64,000 nt of DNA from Turbatrix aceti (lineage: Eukaryota > Nematoda > Chromadorea > Rhabditida > Panagrolaimidae): positions 8,584,739-8,648,738 of the forward strand of contig OZ017767.1 in the NCBI GenBank assembly GCA_963969345.1, given 5' to 3'. The notes below the pieces were generated by a model. It was not told where the DNA came from, did not search any database, and saw only the letters and a program-made list of their open reading frames with translations. Shown here piece after piece: positions 37,858-49,550 of the stretch. Positions within the stretch are counted from its first letter, which is position 1; the number at the start of each line of letters is the position of its first letter. The position numbers and the translations under genes are program-made.

Positions 37858-40800
37858 ATGCAAAATCCCTCCGCTACCTCATCTGTCATGGCACAGCCCG
37901 GTCCGTCTTCGGTGGCGCAGAGAATGCCAATGCCAGGGCCACGGCCGTCTTCCAGTCAACTGCCAATGGGGTACAACTTTGCGGGGCCTTCTTCGTCGTC
38001 AGCTGCCTACTCTGGGGTCCAGTATGGCCCTTCGGCGAGCCAACGGTCGTCCTACCAGCATTCTCATCCTTCGAATTACGATCCTCAACCGGGACCGTCA
38101 AACGCGTCTTACAATCCTCTTCCTACTCCGTCCCGCGCTGGGCCCTCAAATTCGTCCTATGATCCTCGACCGGGGCCTTCGAAGTCGGCGTACAACCCTC
38201 TGACCAGCCCAGATGCGTCCTACGGTTTGAATTACGATTACTACCATCAGGCATCCTCGTATCAACAGTCGGGTGGAAAAATGCCGAAAGCCGCACCCCT
38301 GGGCATGCAGGCGTGCTACACCCAACTCCAGCAGCAAAATGCCATGGCTGCGGCCTTTGCCGCGAGGCAGCAGTATGGTCAGCAGCAGCCACAGCAGCAG
38401 CAGTACATTCAGTACCCACAGAGGGCGAATGCAAACTTTTACTCCCCACAGGTGCCCCAGACTGGCTACCCTGGACAGCAGCAGCAAAATCAGATGTACT
38501 ATGCCCAGCAGAACCAAAAAATGCAGCCCGGAGCTCAGACTCAGGCAAAAACCTATCAATACCCTCAAATGCCGATGAAAATGCCAATTCCTGCCCCACA
38601 AAGGTCGAATGCTCAAATTCCACTCGAGACCATCCGGCCTACGATTGGTCTACCGCAGTCGGGTTACGTTCAGCCCCAGGTTCCGGGTCCAGGTCCGAGT
38701 TCGTCCGCGGATGCTGCCTGGCGCCAAGCCCAGGGAATGGCCTACCGCTCAACTCGGCAGGCATCGACCCACTACGATAACGAAGAACTCGTCGCTGACG
38801 TTCCCTTCGGGACCGGTTCCACCGATTTTGACGCATATTTCGATCGACCGGTTACGAGATCTGAATTTGACAATACCGTATCTTCCAAGCAATTACCCCA
38901 CCCCCAGATCGTTCAACAGGTCCCGGCACGAAAAGAAGTCGACTCTCCTCTCCTCTTCCCCGAGGGCAGCATTGAGGCGTACTGTAAGAACCGTGCCATA
39001 AACCCTGTCGTCATGTGCGCGGCGGCGAAATATCCTATTTCGGAGCTCGACACCATGCAGAATCCCGAAGTCGCTCCGAATGTCAATCTCGACCCAGAAG
39101 TCAAAGAACGCGCCGATAGTGCACTCGGCAAATTCAACCTCCGAGCTCTGATGAAGATTTTCCAGGCGAAACCCGCCCCGAATGATGTCAGAACGGCGGA
39201 GGAGAACGCGGCCCACTTTCAGACGCTTACACTCCTCACGCCCCAGACTTGGTGTCATATTTATTACTACGAGTTTGGAAAGAAAGTCGGAGAGGTCTAC
39301 AAAATGCTGTCCCATCAATTCACGATCGATGGACTCTGCGCGCCGTCTGAGCCGACGAGGGTGTGTATCGGAGCAATTGGAAATCCGGCGAGGGATCCGG
39401 TGGCTGTGGCGACCCGGCGGCAGGTCGGGAAAGGATGCACGTGGGTTTTTTATTAAGTTAAAAATTTTATTAATTGTTTTGATGCTTTTAACCACAAATT
39501 AGTTAAAAAATATATGGGAACCTGTTTTTGCAGCCAGGTTTTAAAAAATTTTATAAATTATTTTTTTTACATGTTTTTGGGACATTTTTGACGATACTAT
39601 CAGTTTAGGACGTTTTGAGCGATACAGGAAATCAGTTTTTGAGAATGGCGGCCATTTTTGAACATTTGTAAGCAATTTGGGGCGTTTTTGAACGATTTTG
39701 ACTATTTTTGGATGTTTTGATGCGATGCTTTTGACCACGACATAGCAGTAAAAAAATACATTCGAACTAGTTTTCCAGTCAGTTTTTAGAAAATTTTATA
39801 AATCGTTTTTTTGACGTGTTTTTTTAGTTTTTTTAGACATTTTTGACAATGGTATCAGTTTAGGACGTTTTGAACCATTTTGAGGCAAACTTGAGCAATG
39901 TTGGATATTTTAGACTTTTTTTTGAAAATTTTTATTACTTTTGAGACACCACAACCAGTTTTTGAGAATTGTGGCCATTTTTGAAGATTTGTAATCATTT
40001 TTGGGGCGTGTTTGGACGATTTTGACCATTTTTGGGTATTCGGTAAATACCAGTCAGTGTATATGAATCTTCGAATTTTTTTAGTTGTTATATAGATTTT
40101 CAACATTATTCGGCAATAAAAAATTGTCTTTTGTCCTTTCTGCATCTTCCCAGTTTCTGGAAAATTATGAATTTTTTGGCGTTTGTAGTGTCTTTTTGGC
40201 ATTTTTAGATGGTTTTGAATTTGGCAGATCCGTAAAAAATTTGCTATTTTTTTCCATATGCGATTGTGATCAGTTTAGAACGTTTTATACCATTTTGAGG
40301 AAAATTTGTGCACTTTTGGATAATTTTGATCTTTGTATGGCGTCTTTTATAAATTTTTGATCGTAATTTGACGAATGAACAGTTTTTGAGATTTTTTACT
40401 ATTTTTGAACAATTTTTGGATATTTATGGCCAGATTTTAACAATTTTTATTACTTGCTTAAGCACGTCGACCACAGTTTTTTTTTATGAAAAGTTTGCAA
40501 TTTTTTTTGACCAGTGTCAGTTTTTTAGAATTTTGATTTCATTTTGGGGCGTTTTTGGTCTGTTTTACGTTTGTATCTAACAATTTTGAAAAAATATGAT
40601 CTTTGACAGTTTTTTGAACTATTTTGAGAATTTTTTGAATTGTTGGATGGTTTTGGCCATATTTGGGAATGATTCAGTTTTTTGGATGATTTATGCATTT
40701 TGGGGTGATTTTTGAAATTTTTTTAGATGATTGGTAGTTTTTGGCCAATCATTTTCAACTTTACCAGTGTACTTTTTTTGCAGAATCACGCACACGAGCG

Positions 40801-41177
40801 CGAACATCATGATTCAATCCCACTGCGACCTACCGATTTTTGTGCAGTCCCCGATCCATGCCATCAACAACGACGACCACCCGTCCACGGTTTATCGCCT
40901 CCCGCCGATGGGCTCGATGGAACTCTTCTCGCACACGTTTTTCGCGAGCTGCGTGCTCGACGCAAAGTCGAGGAAGAGCCTCAACGCGCTCTACACCATC
41001 CGCCAGCTCTGCCAGATCCGGATGTCGTTTATCAAGGGCTGGGGCTCCAACTACCGGCGACGCACGATCCTCGATACGCCCTGTTGGATTGAAATGCAAC
41101 TCCCCGGATCGCTTGCCATGCTCGACTACGAAATCCAGCGCATGGAGCCCAACGATACCATCCATAGCAACAGCTAG
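37858..41177 (+). CDS. Smad-family signal transducer with MH2 domain, no visible MH1
   Basis: Predicted 658 residues in two exons (37858-39440 and 40784-41177). Smads carry TGF-beta-type signals to the nucleus, and MH2 mediates receptor and Smad-Smad contacts. MH2 starts at about residue 465 (TWCHIYYYEF..VGE), continues through RQVGKGC, across the intron to LPIFVQSP, and ends with the L3-loop/final-helix block IRMSFIKGWGSNYRRR...TPCWIEMQL. The first 460 residues are Gln/Pro/Ser-rich and repetitive (PGPS, QQQ), with no DNA-binding MH1. The C-terminus (DTIHSNS) lacks the SSxS motif phosphorylated in receptor-activated Smads, so a co-Smad-like or divergent dauer-pathway Smad role is possible. 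The 1.34-kb intron splits MH2. Confidence 0.88.
39541..40740. repeat. Degenerate tandem repeats in the Smad intron
   Basis: Repeated blocks include TTTAGGACGTTTTGA (near 39604, 39857 and, changed, 40273) and AGTTTTTGAGA(A/T)T (near 39634, 39957, 40381). A TTTTTGAAC/TTTTTGACC monomer is scattered throughout. Spacing is irregular (about 250-420 bp). Confidence 0.6.
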
Positions 41178-42190
41178 AGCGCGGTGGAAGGGGGATATCA
41201 ACTATTTTTTTTATTATTTGACGGAACGGGATGGCCGGGGACGTGTTTACGATACGTATTTTTTTATATTGTTGGTTGAGTAACATGTCTTTCTGTGTTT
41301 TTGGTGTATTTCGGATGAGTTAAATATTTGGCAATGAAAAGTTTATGTTTTAGAAATTTTGGGGAAAAGGGACTTTTTTGGGTGAAATGTTGCGCGAAAC
41401 GGCAAAAAAAGTAATGAATGAACGAATTACAGGAAAAATGTGATATAATTCAGTTTGTAAATATTTTTACTTTTTGCACAAATAGCAAAAACGGACAACT
41501 GGGCAACCCGCCCCCGTCCGAGGCGATGGACCGACGACTTTGCGGCCTTCCAGAACGCTCCTGCTAAGGACTACGACGTGACGCAGGTAGCTACGATTGA
41601 CGGCGCCCTCTTCGTGCAATCTCGATACTCATCACTGTCTCTTTAATTTTGTAATGAGTAATTATGCACGAGTAAGAGTAATAAAGTAAAGGCAATTAGC
41701 AAAACACACTGAATTTTGAAAATAACTTGTGCAAAAACAAACAGAATAATTTTTAAAATTTTTAAAAAATATGTCAGACCAGTGAACGTATGCATGTATG
41801 ATATCCGTCACCTGACAATGTTGCGACCTATAAATGTTGTGCGAAAATCGGGCACGTTTTTGGAATCCGAATAAATCTTGCTTTCTCAATGACAGTTTTT
41901 ATCTTTATTTTTTATTTTTTTTAATATTTATTTTGTATTTGTAACAAAATCAATATTTGCCGTAGTTGCGATATTGCATTCTGAATTAATTCCAACGCAG
42001 TGAATTTAAAAATAAATCATTAAAAAAATTATGTATAACATAAGAATGAAAACTAATGATCGTACGACAATGCAGTTTTATTCGGTACATCAGAGGCCGA
42101 GGAATCGATCATGCAAAAATGTGCAGATGAAAAAAAACGGTCTTGAAGGTTTCGCTGAAGTCATCAGTGAATGGACAGCAGGCAAAGGAA
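41178..42190. other. Intergenic between Smad and MSP-domain genes
   Basis: Apart from the LINE-like fragment at 41486-41695 I see no coding sequence. AT-rich. The upstream side of the MSP-domain gene has an in-frame stop that fixes its earliest possible ATG. Confidence 0.5.
41486..41695 (+). mobile_element. 5'-truncated LINE-like 3' end
   Basis: The frame reads RPRPRRWTDDF...[15 protein letters not shown] and then a stop. It is followed by AATTATGCACGAGTAAGAGTAATAAAGTAAA. The R(P)RRRWTDDF motif is common near the C-terminus of LINE reverse-transcriptase proteins. The same last codons and tail recur at 53242-53335 on the minus strand, and the tail alone recurs at 43536-43568. Confidence 0.55.
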
Positions 42191-42788
42191 ATGGTGTCGT
42201 CAACCAGCACATCGAGTCGTGCATCGTCGGAGCAGGAATCACTCATCGGCCGAACTCCGGATTACGAGATTGACGTTTCTCCGAGGTATGTATGCAACTC
42301 CTAAATATTTATGCGCAGTTAAAAAAATTTTTTTTGTCCCCTCTGATTTCAGATGGGTGGTATTCACGCCGGATGACGGCTACAAAAACGCACAAATCGG
42401 CAAACTCGTCCTGACGAATCGAGACAAGGAAATCATCACGTTCCGCATCCGAGCTCGCGAGCGGACGCTCTTTCTCTTCACCCGCGGCTATGGGTTTCTG
42501 CAGCCCGGCGAGTCGAGCGAACTCGTCTTCTTTCTCATGCCATCCGATGTCTGGCAGCGGGATCCCATCGACTACGCCGGTCGGAGAGTCCGTGTCATGG
42601 TCGAGACGCTTCTTCTTCCCCCCTCAATGTCCCTCATTCCGCCCAAGCTCCAACAGACGCACATTTCCAGGAAAATGTTTCGCACCACGGCTCGTCTCGC
42701 TCCGGCCACCAGGATTTATACCAAATTCAACGTTTTTATCCCGAAACTGACGGAAGATTTTGAGGCTGCTTCGAAGCGATCTGGTTGA
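42191..42788 (+). CDS. MSP-domain protein
   Basis: Exons 42191-42285 and 42353-42788 give 176 residues. The start is the first ATG after an in-frame stop. An MSP (major sperm protein) immunoglobulin-like domain covers about residues 30-130: IDVSPRWVVFTP, KLVLTNRDKEIITFRIR, GYGFLQPGESSELVFFLMP. In nematodes this fold forms sperm cytoskeletal filaments; elsewhere it binds FFAT motifs at ER contact sites. The Ser-rich N-terminus and a 45-residue tail make this an MSP-domain protein rather than a classic 127-residue MSP. Confidence 0.85.
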
Positions 42789-43910
42789 TTGGGAATTTTT
42801 TGGAAATAAATAAAAATGTATTTCATATGACCAGTTTATTATAGTTTACAAAAAAAATTTTACGCAATATCATTTTTTACAAGAAGTCCACTCCTGGCAC
42901 GATTTATTCTGAGGAAAATAAAAAAAAAGATTAATTAATTAATTAATTAAATAATTATTTTTTTATTTATTTATTTTTTTAACCAACCTGCTTTGAAGGT
43001 ATTTTATTGGACACAACGTCTTTCAAATGCAAAGTGAAGACATTGCCAAGTTCGACTTCAAACCTAGCCGAAAAAGCGTTTTCTTCAAATGATACGTCAA
43101 TTCAGTTTCTGTAAATTGATATTAAAAATGAAAAACATGTTGATTGATAACAATTTAAAAAAAGAATAAAAATTATTTATTTGTGTTGTAATAAATTTCG
43201 ATTTTTTTACGCAACATAAAAGTGAACAAAAAGAACGAATACAAACAGTTTTACAGATATTATGACAAAATGACAATTTGCAATGTAATGTTTGAAAAAC
43301 TACTTACTTATTTAGAGCGGTAAAAACAGGCGTACATTGTACAGTCGGATAATTGAGATTCAAAAGACAACGTCCTATGAAAGGATATTTCGAGAAAGGT
43401 TGGTCACCAGTGTTGTCGGATCCGAAATTTTGGGTCAGGTTTTCGGGTCGGATACCCGACAACACTGTTCATCACATTACAAATTATTATATTATACTTA
43501 TTTTGAAATAATATTTTGTAAAAATTAAAAAAAAATTATGCACGAGTGAAAGTAATAAATGAAAACAATTCAACCCTGTGTACAGTTAAAAAATATTTTT
43601 TTATGAATCTATTAATTTTATTTTATTTTGAAACCATAGCGGATCCCTAAATGGAAAGCTGCCAGTACAAAAATATTTTTAAAGATTTCTGTAGAGTTGC
43701 GCGCATGCAACTCGCGCACAGCTTGTCTTGTATCCGAAAGATCCATCATTTGAAACAGAGTTTATTGAGGCAGAAAAAATCAACAGGAGTTTGTTTTTTC
43801 TGCCTAATGCAAATCCATCCATCAAAAAAATTGAAAAATACATATTTATTTATTTCACACGCCATCAAATTTTTAAATTAAAAAGAAACAGTACACGCAA
43901 CAAACAAAAA
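42789..43910. other. Intergenic with possible minus-strand exon remnants
   Basis: On the minus strand, 42990-43080 reads as an open, non-repetitive exon-like stretch (FEVELGNVFTLHLKDVVSNK) ending at CAG|GTTGGT. A TTTCCTCAG acceptor at about 42912 leads to a short final segment and stop. Upstream phases do not resolve to an intact gene. It may be the 3' part of an unrecognised or decaying gene. The rest is AT-rich. Confidence 0.3.
43407..43468. mobile_element. Very short hAT-like element (62 bp)
   Basis: Ends CAGTGTTGTCGG and its exact complement CCGACAACACTG enclose 38 bp. Flanks TTGGTCAC and TTCATCAC match at six of eight positions, consistent with an aged 8-bp target duplication. Confidence 0.7.
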
Positions 43911-44816
43911 TCACTTGGATCGAACAGTAACAAATCGAGCCTCAATTTCGCCGATTTCGGTTGGTTCAGCGGCTTTTTCGTCGTAATCGACCCATTCCTG
44001 TAGAAAAAAGCTTTCAATTATGACCTCGGTTACAAAAAAACTCACGCCTTCGTTGAGATCGATGTCGTCAAAGACGGTGCCGCTCTCGGTGCCGACAGCC
44101 GTCCATCCGACCCTCGGATCAAAAGCTACCGGTTCACAGCCTCGGCAGTCGAATTTGACAATTCGCTGGAATTCTTCGTTTTTTTCGAAGTCGTAGGCAG
44201 CGTAGGAATCTGTGAGGATTTCTGAAAATGTATTTTAGTAAAAAATTCAATTTCGAGTCGTTCTAGGATTTTTTATATCAACAAACCCAGTGAATTAGTC
44301 CGACCACAAAGCTGGCATTTGACAATGAGGTGAGCGACGCCGTGTCCCTTGGCAAGTGGTTGAGCGTTCTGAACAGTAAGCGTAAAAACGAAACAATGTA
44401 ACGTATGTCAAAATTTTTGACTCCTTCTCCGACTCCAAAATTTGATGACAATTCACTGATTCATAAGTACGAAAAAACCAGATTAAGAGGTACTCTGTGA
44501 GACTTTTTACATCCGACGACACAGCAATTTTTATAAATGTTTATAAAACCCCACCTCCAAAGCCGCGTACTGCCAGTTGGAGCCCTCCTCGCCGCAGCTT
44601 GTGCATTTGAGCTAAAACGCATTATTTTATTAAAAATCTTTTTGGAAGAACGAACAAACTTCCAGTTAACAAACCTTCAAATACCACCGATGATCGTCAT
44701 AATCGCCAGGACGAAGTTTGTCGACATTTGTCAAAAAAGCCTTGAGCTCCAGCGCGATGATCGGCTTCAAAGCATGCGTTGGGACAGTTATACCTATTAG
44801 AGAGGAGACTTACCAT
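43911..44816 (-). CDS. CZIB: CXXC zinc-binding protein CZIB (C1orf123 family)
   Basis: Predicted 164 residues, close to the 160 of human CZIB. Exons: ATG alone at 44814-44816, then 44675-44764, 44555-44611, 44287-44368, 44046-44221, 43911-43997. Family blocks are in order: IIALELKAFLTNVDKLRP, RWYLKLKCTSCGEE, KCQLCGRTNSLEIL, FDCRGCEPVAFDP and WVDYDEKA. The two CxxC pairs (CTSC, CQLC) are the expected zinc ligands. The cellular role of the family is poorly defined. The first intron (49 bp) has a good donor (ATG|GTAAGT) but an unusual acceptor (TTTGAAG), so the start is less certain than the rest. Confidence 0.9.
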
Positions 44817-45891
44817 GGCTGATGTTTGACGGGATGACAAAAACTGAGGAATAAAACGATGGAAGAACGGATAAAATCACCAAAGAAAGTTCTCGAGATG
44901 GATATAAATTGTTATTTTTGTAAAAGTTGTGTTTTCAGGGTTCTCGACGCGAAATTTTAATTCAAACGCAAAGTATGATTTTTTAATAAAAATCTACCGT
45001 GTAGCATTTGATTCAATCAGTTATAACACATTTGAAATGATACAATTTTTGATGGTTTTTTTGTATTTCTACCCGTTTTTCTCAATGCTCACAAAAAAAT
45101 ATAAATTAGCAATTTTAAAGGCCATGCTGAACGTACAAATTGTAATTTTTTAATGTAAAACAAGATTGACAGTTATTATGAATTTCGTTCAAACGAACAT
45201 CAATCGGGAACAATATTTTTCATGAATTCTGGTATACGTATTCTTTCTTTTAAAAGAACACAGAAACCTTGAAAAAAATGACAACAGCGTTCTGAAATGT
45301 ATAGCACACTTTTCATAATTTTCATCAGTACAGTTCTTTTTTATTTATATGTGCCGCTGCATGACAAAACAAAAATTATGAACAAAAAAAATGGTGTCAA
45401 CGTGGCGGTAATGTTTTCAAATTGGCAAGAACTGTGCAAAACTTTTGTTGAAATGCACGATGGCAAGAATTGTTAGTTCCATTTATTGCCGATGTTTGGG
45501 TTAATCAAGTAAAGTGTTTTTGCATAAAAAAACTGATTCCGCAAAAAAACATGTTCCTGGATGAAATGAAGTCGTTGGAGAAATTTTGTGCTTGCTTCTG
45601 GGTGAACAATAACAAGAAAATTAATTGCATAATGACTTCCGGGTTTCTTCCATTGTAGTCAATTGTCATAAAATTTAGAGCATTGAATCTCGAAATTAAT
45701 GCAGCAATCACGCGGCAGATAAGCAACCGAAGCTTCGAGAAGCACCAAACAGGGCGTGTTCACGACTGACAGAGCTAGGTGTTCTTATCAGAAGGCTTCA
45801 ACCTTCCCCCAGGTTACAGCTTAAAAGGAGCAGTTTATTGTCAGTTTTATCATTGATACCTGTCATAAACAGTTGCTCTGTCTTCGTCGTC
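44817..45891. other. Intergenic between CZIB and the coiled-coil gene
   Basis: The two genes diverge from this region, so it should hold both promoters. No exon or repeat recognised. Confidence 0.5.
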
Positions 45892-47092
45892 ATGTCGCTT
45901 CTTCCTTCCACAATCAAGGCAGTCGACGCCGCTATTGCAAAAATTCAAAGTGAGTGGAATCATTATTAATTCACTTTTTATCAGGGTTTTCGACCGCTCC
46001 TAAAATCGCTCCGCTCCTGAGCGGGAGCGGAGCGATCGGAATAAATTTGAAAAAAAAGGGAGCGGGAGCGGAGCGAGCACACAAATCTTGAAGGAGTGAG
46101 AGGCAAAACCAAATTGATTTCAAAAACCCTTAAAAATTTATGGTAATCTTTCTGATTTTTATTACAATTTCTGTTCACTTTCGAGTAGAATAGTCGCTAA
46201 AATTTGTCTAAACACCTGTAAAACCTTTGAATTTTTACTTTTGCCTCTATTTGGCTAAAAAATTTTGAAATTTTACTTGGAGCGCTCGCGATTTTGATTT
46301 CGCTCCCGCTCTGCTCACGAGCGGGAGCGGAGCGAACGGTACAAAAAAGGCAAATTAGAAAACCATTTTTATGTGCATACGCAATCATTTTTAGAACAAC
46401 TTACAAGTGCCACGGCAGGAACCAATGCTTTTTTCATGTATGTTGACAAAATGTCTGCATTGGCTCAACGACGAAAACAATTGTCGACTTACACCGAAGA
46501 AATGACTCAACGCATCGATGTGGTAAACGTTGAAGTGGATGACAAAATTGAAACATTGGAAGGCGAACGAAAAGAGCGCATCGCAAATATCATCCATGAA
46601 TACGAGGACAAAACCGCCAAGTTGCCTGTCATCGAAGACGTCGAATTAATCGTGGAAGAAGTCGAGCAAGAAAAGTCGTCTCCGGTTGTCTCCCCTACGG
46701 TTCAAACGGTGAAGAAGTACGTCAAAAAGTATTTGGATGACCATCCTCCGGATAAAAACAACTTCTTTCACGCGGCGGCGTGTTCTTACTGGCTAAAATA
46801 TGTTAGTACAGCATTGGAAGATCGAATCGATGACAGGGTCAACGACCTATTGTCCGAAGCATCATTGCCACCAACTCTGCAGTATCCATTATCGCTCACC
46901 GACGTTGACAGCATCATTCATTCGATGAAGGACAAAGATTTTCTTTTTGTAATTCTGGACACATCCCTTCGTGTTATTCTGACAAATCTTCCAAAGACTA
47001 TTGATGATTACTATCGCTTATTTTTTAATTTACGACGGAGAATCAAAAATGTTTGCTCCGATATCGGGATAGAACAAAAATGTAAGCTTTGA
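45892..47092 (+). CDS. Coiled-coil protein of unknown function
   Basis: Exons 45892-45949 and 46395-47092 give 251 residues. A predicted coiled coil runs from about residue 45 to 105 (RIDVVNVEVDDKIETLEGE, RKERIANIIHEYEDK). It is followed by an acidic linker and a globular-looking C-terminal half containing a single-Trp SYWLKY segment and many aliphatic/acidic residues. No family recognised. The intron is almost entirely the hAT-like element 45982-46364. Splicing to the downstream zinc-binding exon is not supported, because the junction creates a stop codon. Confidence 0.65.
45982..46364. mobile_element. hAT-like MITE filling an intron
   Basis: The left end is CAGGGTTTTCGACC; the right end is TTAGAAAACC, lacking the final CTG. 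Flanks CTTTTTAT and ATTTTTAT match at seven of eight. Inside, GAGCGGGAGCGGAGCG repeats occur in both orientations near each end. A solo end of the same family is at 62585-62616. Confidence 0.75.
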
Positions 47093-47262
47093 ATTTGAGT
47101 ATTTCGTTTCGTGGTTGTTTCTGATCTGTACATATTGATTACCTAAAAATAAGCATTCATAACTTTTAAAATTAAACAAAAAACATGAAATGCTTTATAG
47201 CTGACAATATTTTCAACTTCAGTGCAACAAAAATAATAATTCTTAGTTAACCGTTATTTATA

Positions 47263-47523
47263 GGAAGATTAATTTGTTTCAAATGCTTGCGGTACAACAG
47301 TTATTCTCACGATTGCGAACGGCACTGCCCCATCTGCCTCCGCAAGGGCGAGCCTTCTTGCTGTTCCAAACCTTCTCCGAAATCAAATCCTATTATTTGT
47401 TCGACGTGTAATGCTTTCTGTCAGACAACCAAATGCTACGATGCTCATCGCAAGCTTTGTCCACTGCCTGTTCAGGGGACCCACGACGAAGTCCTTCAAT
47501 TCATTAAAAGTCTCGATTTGTGA
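47263..47523 (+). pseudogene. Orphan Cys/His zinc-binding exon
   Basis: Behind a TTTATAG acceptor, the frame encodes about 85 residues to a stop with paired cysteines: CFKC, HDCERHCPIC, CC, IICSTCNAFC, HRKLC. The spacing resembles the zinc-ribbon-like insert seen next to Polinton/Maverick-type DNA polymerase B proteins of nematodes, from memory of that pattern only. No polymerase sequence is nearby. The upstream gene cannot splice to it in frame, so I treat it as a fragment. It could instead be the last exon of an alternative transcript. Confidence 0.4.
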
Positions 47524-48314
47524 TTTGGTTTGCCTATTTCCGGTGTCATTTTTGTTCGGAAATTAAATTTTCATAAAATCAATCAAAACTGGGTTGATTC
47601 CCTAAAAACACTGTTCTGAATATTATTTATAATGTTATAACATTTTTTTTTCCGATTTAGAAAAAAATTTGCTACAAGAATAAATAAACTTTGCTGCTCT
47701 CAAATCAGGAATACAGATGCTGTGGCCAAAAAATACGGTCGAAAATATAGGTTTTATCACAAAAATAATTTTTTCTGTCAATGGATTGCCAAAAAATGTT
47801 GTCGTTTTTTCAATGGATTAAGATAACTCGATGCAGCATGCCGAGCCGAGTATCCCGAGCATTCAAGCGAGCATAGCGGCTCGCTCGAACGGCTCGGAGA
47901 ATTCCGAGCCGAGCCTAAAAAGTAACCCAAAAATGTATAAAAATGACGCTGAGGACGATTTAGCGAAAAATCGATTTGTCAAAAACCGGTGCCCTTTAGT
48001 TAGCGAAGTTTGTCGGTTTCGGTTTTTCTCTTCTAATATTTTCTTCTGTTGAAGACCATTTCGTACAATTGAACCACTGACCACCGCTCCAAAAACAGTG
48101 CACTTCGTCACAAAAAACACAATTCATTCATAAAAATTTTGTTTTTTTTCTTGCATCACAGATTTATCTTTTTTTTTCAAATGTTCATCGAAACGGCTAA
48201 TCGCCGGCCAGTTTTTTTTTACGTTACCAAAGAGTTTGACTCATTAATTTATTAAAATATTTTATTTATTTTGAGATCAATGAAAGATTCTTTTTTTTTA
48301 CGCCGTCGTCAAAA
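47524..48314. other. Gene-free, AT-rich
   Basis: No exon recognised. 47835-47925 has inverted GGCTCG/CGAGCC motifs that look like an element remnant without clear ends. Confidence 0.45.
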
Positions 48315-48641
48315 CCAAGGTATAAAATCCGGCCATCTGGCATCAAAAGCCTGAGTTTTTTTAGACCGGCCGGAAAAGCCGAAAAAAAAATTTTCAGGTC
48401 ATTTTTTCGACCAAAAGCATGATTTTCGGACATTTTTGTATTGAATTCATCAATATTTATTACTTTTTACCATTGGTAAATGATTAGTACCCCTATTTAT
48501 ACAGTATTTGGTTGTTTTGATCAAAAATGTTTCCAGAATTTGATTACAATTTCAAAAAAATACCACTAAAGAAATGTAAAAAAAAAGCTGAAAATTTAGG
48601 TCGGTCGGCGGCCTGATTTTGAGGCCGGTTTTATGACTTGG
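48315..48641. mobile_element. Inverted-repeat element with 6-bp duplication (327 bp)
   Basis: Left end CCAAGGTATAAAATCCGGCC and the complement of the right end CCAAGTCATAAAACCGGCC are matching inverted repeats. The element is flanked on both sides by TCAAAA. No coding capacity. Confidence 0.75.
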
Positions 48642-48688
48642 TCAAAATGTCGTCAGTAATGCATGTTTCCGAATGTTCGGATTTCACA

Positions 48689-49373
48689 CAGTGTCGAAAT
48701 CTCCCGGGAGATTGCATCCCGGGAGAAAATCTCCGGAGTTTCTCCCAAAATCTTCCGGGAGACCCAGCTTGCCAAAAAGCATCCAATAATGTTTTTCCCC
48801 TTTAAAAAATTAATTAACGATATCAAAATCAAAGCGGACAGTTCTGTTCTGTTTCAGCCAGGCATGTCAGGGGGCATAAAATTTTGGGCCCCGGCCCCCT
48901 TGGCCCCCGACTTCTTGGCCCCGGACCCGGACCCCCCTTCACAAAATTGTTTTTTGATATTCAAAAAAATGTTTAAAAAATAATACCAAAAAATGCTCTA
49001 TAACAATTGGGCGACTTTTAATTCATTGGATAAGCACTTTAGGGGCTTTCCTTTCGCTAAATTGTCTTCCGTAGAAGTGTCTTTCGCGGAATTGATCACC
49101 CCTACTACGTTGTTTTTGGTTTTTCAAGAAGAAAAAAATCTTTGGGGGCCTGAGGGGGCTTTGGGGGTCTGCCTCTATCGGCCCCTTTCTGACATGCCTG
49201 GTTTCAGCACATTGCTAACACATTTCTGTTTACAGTAATTTATAAAAACACGGATTTTTCATTATTTCCCGTATAATCATTTTTAAATCTCCCGAGAGAA
49301 TTTTATTACCTGGGAGAATCTCCGGAGAAAATCTCCCGGGAGAATTGGGAGATTCTTCCGCTTCGCCACCCTG
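48689..49373. mobile_element. hAT-like MITE with a second element nested inside
   Basis: Ends CAGTGTCGAAATCTCCC and the complement CAGGGTGGCGAA...ATCTCCC are inverted repeats. Flanks at 48681-48688 and 49374-49381 are both ATTTCACA, a perfect 8-bp target duplication. Subterminal CTCCCGGGAGA palindromes occur at both ends. Confidence 0.9.
48858..49201. mobile_element. Nested inverted-repeat element (344 bp)
   Basis: Ends CCAGGCATGTCAG and CTGACATGCCTGG are exact complements. Both flanks read TTTCAG (6 bp). The interior near each end is strongly G/C-skewed (runs of GGCCCC and GGGGG). It sits inside the hAT-like element, so it inserted later. Confidence 0.9.
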
Positions 49374-49550
49374 ATTTCACATAACCACTCCTCCAAAAAC
49401 TGTGCTTCTTTATCGCAAAAAACGCAGTTCAAAATAAAGACAAAACCTAAATGATCAGACGTCAATCAATCACAACTGCTGCTTACATCGAGCGCGCGCC
49501 ACGCTTTTTTAGTTTCTTTTTCTACACACGAAAATAGTCCGGTCGCGAGT

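Noticed and set aside
45892..47523. One gene joining the coiled-coil protein and the zinc-binding exon
   Set aside because: The only good donor/acceptor pair makes a TGA at the junction, and no alternative pair keeps the frame.
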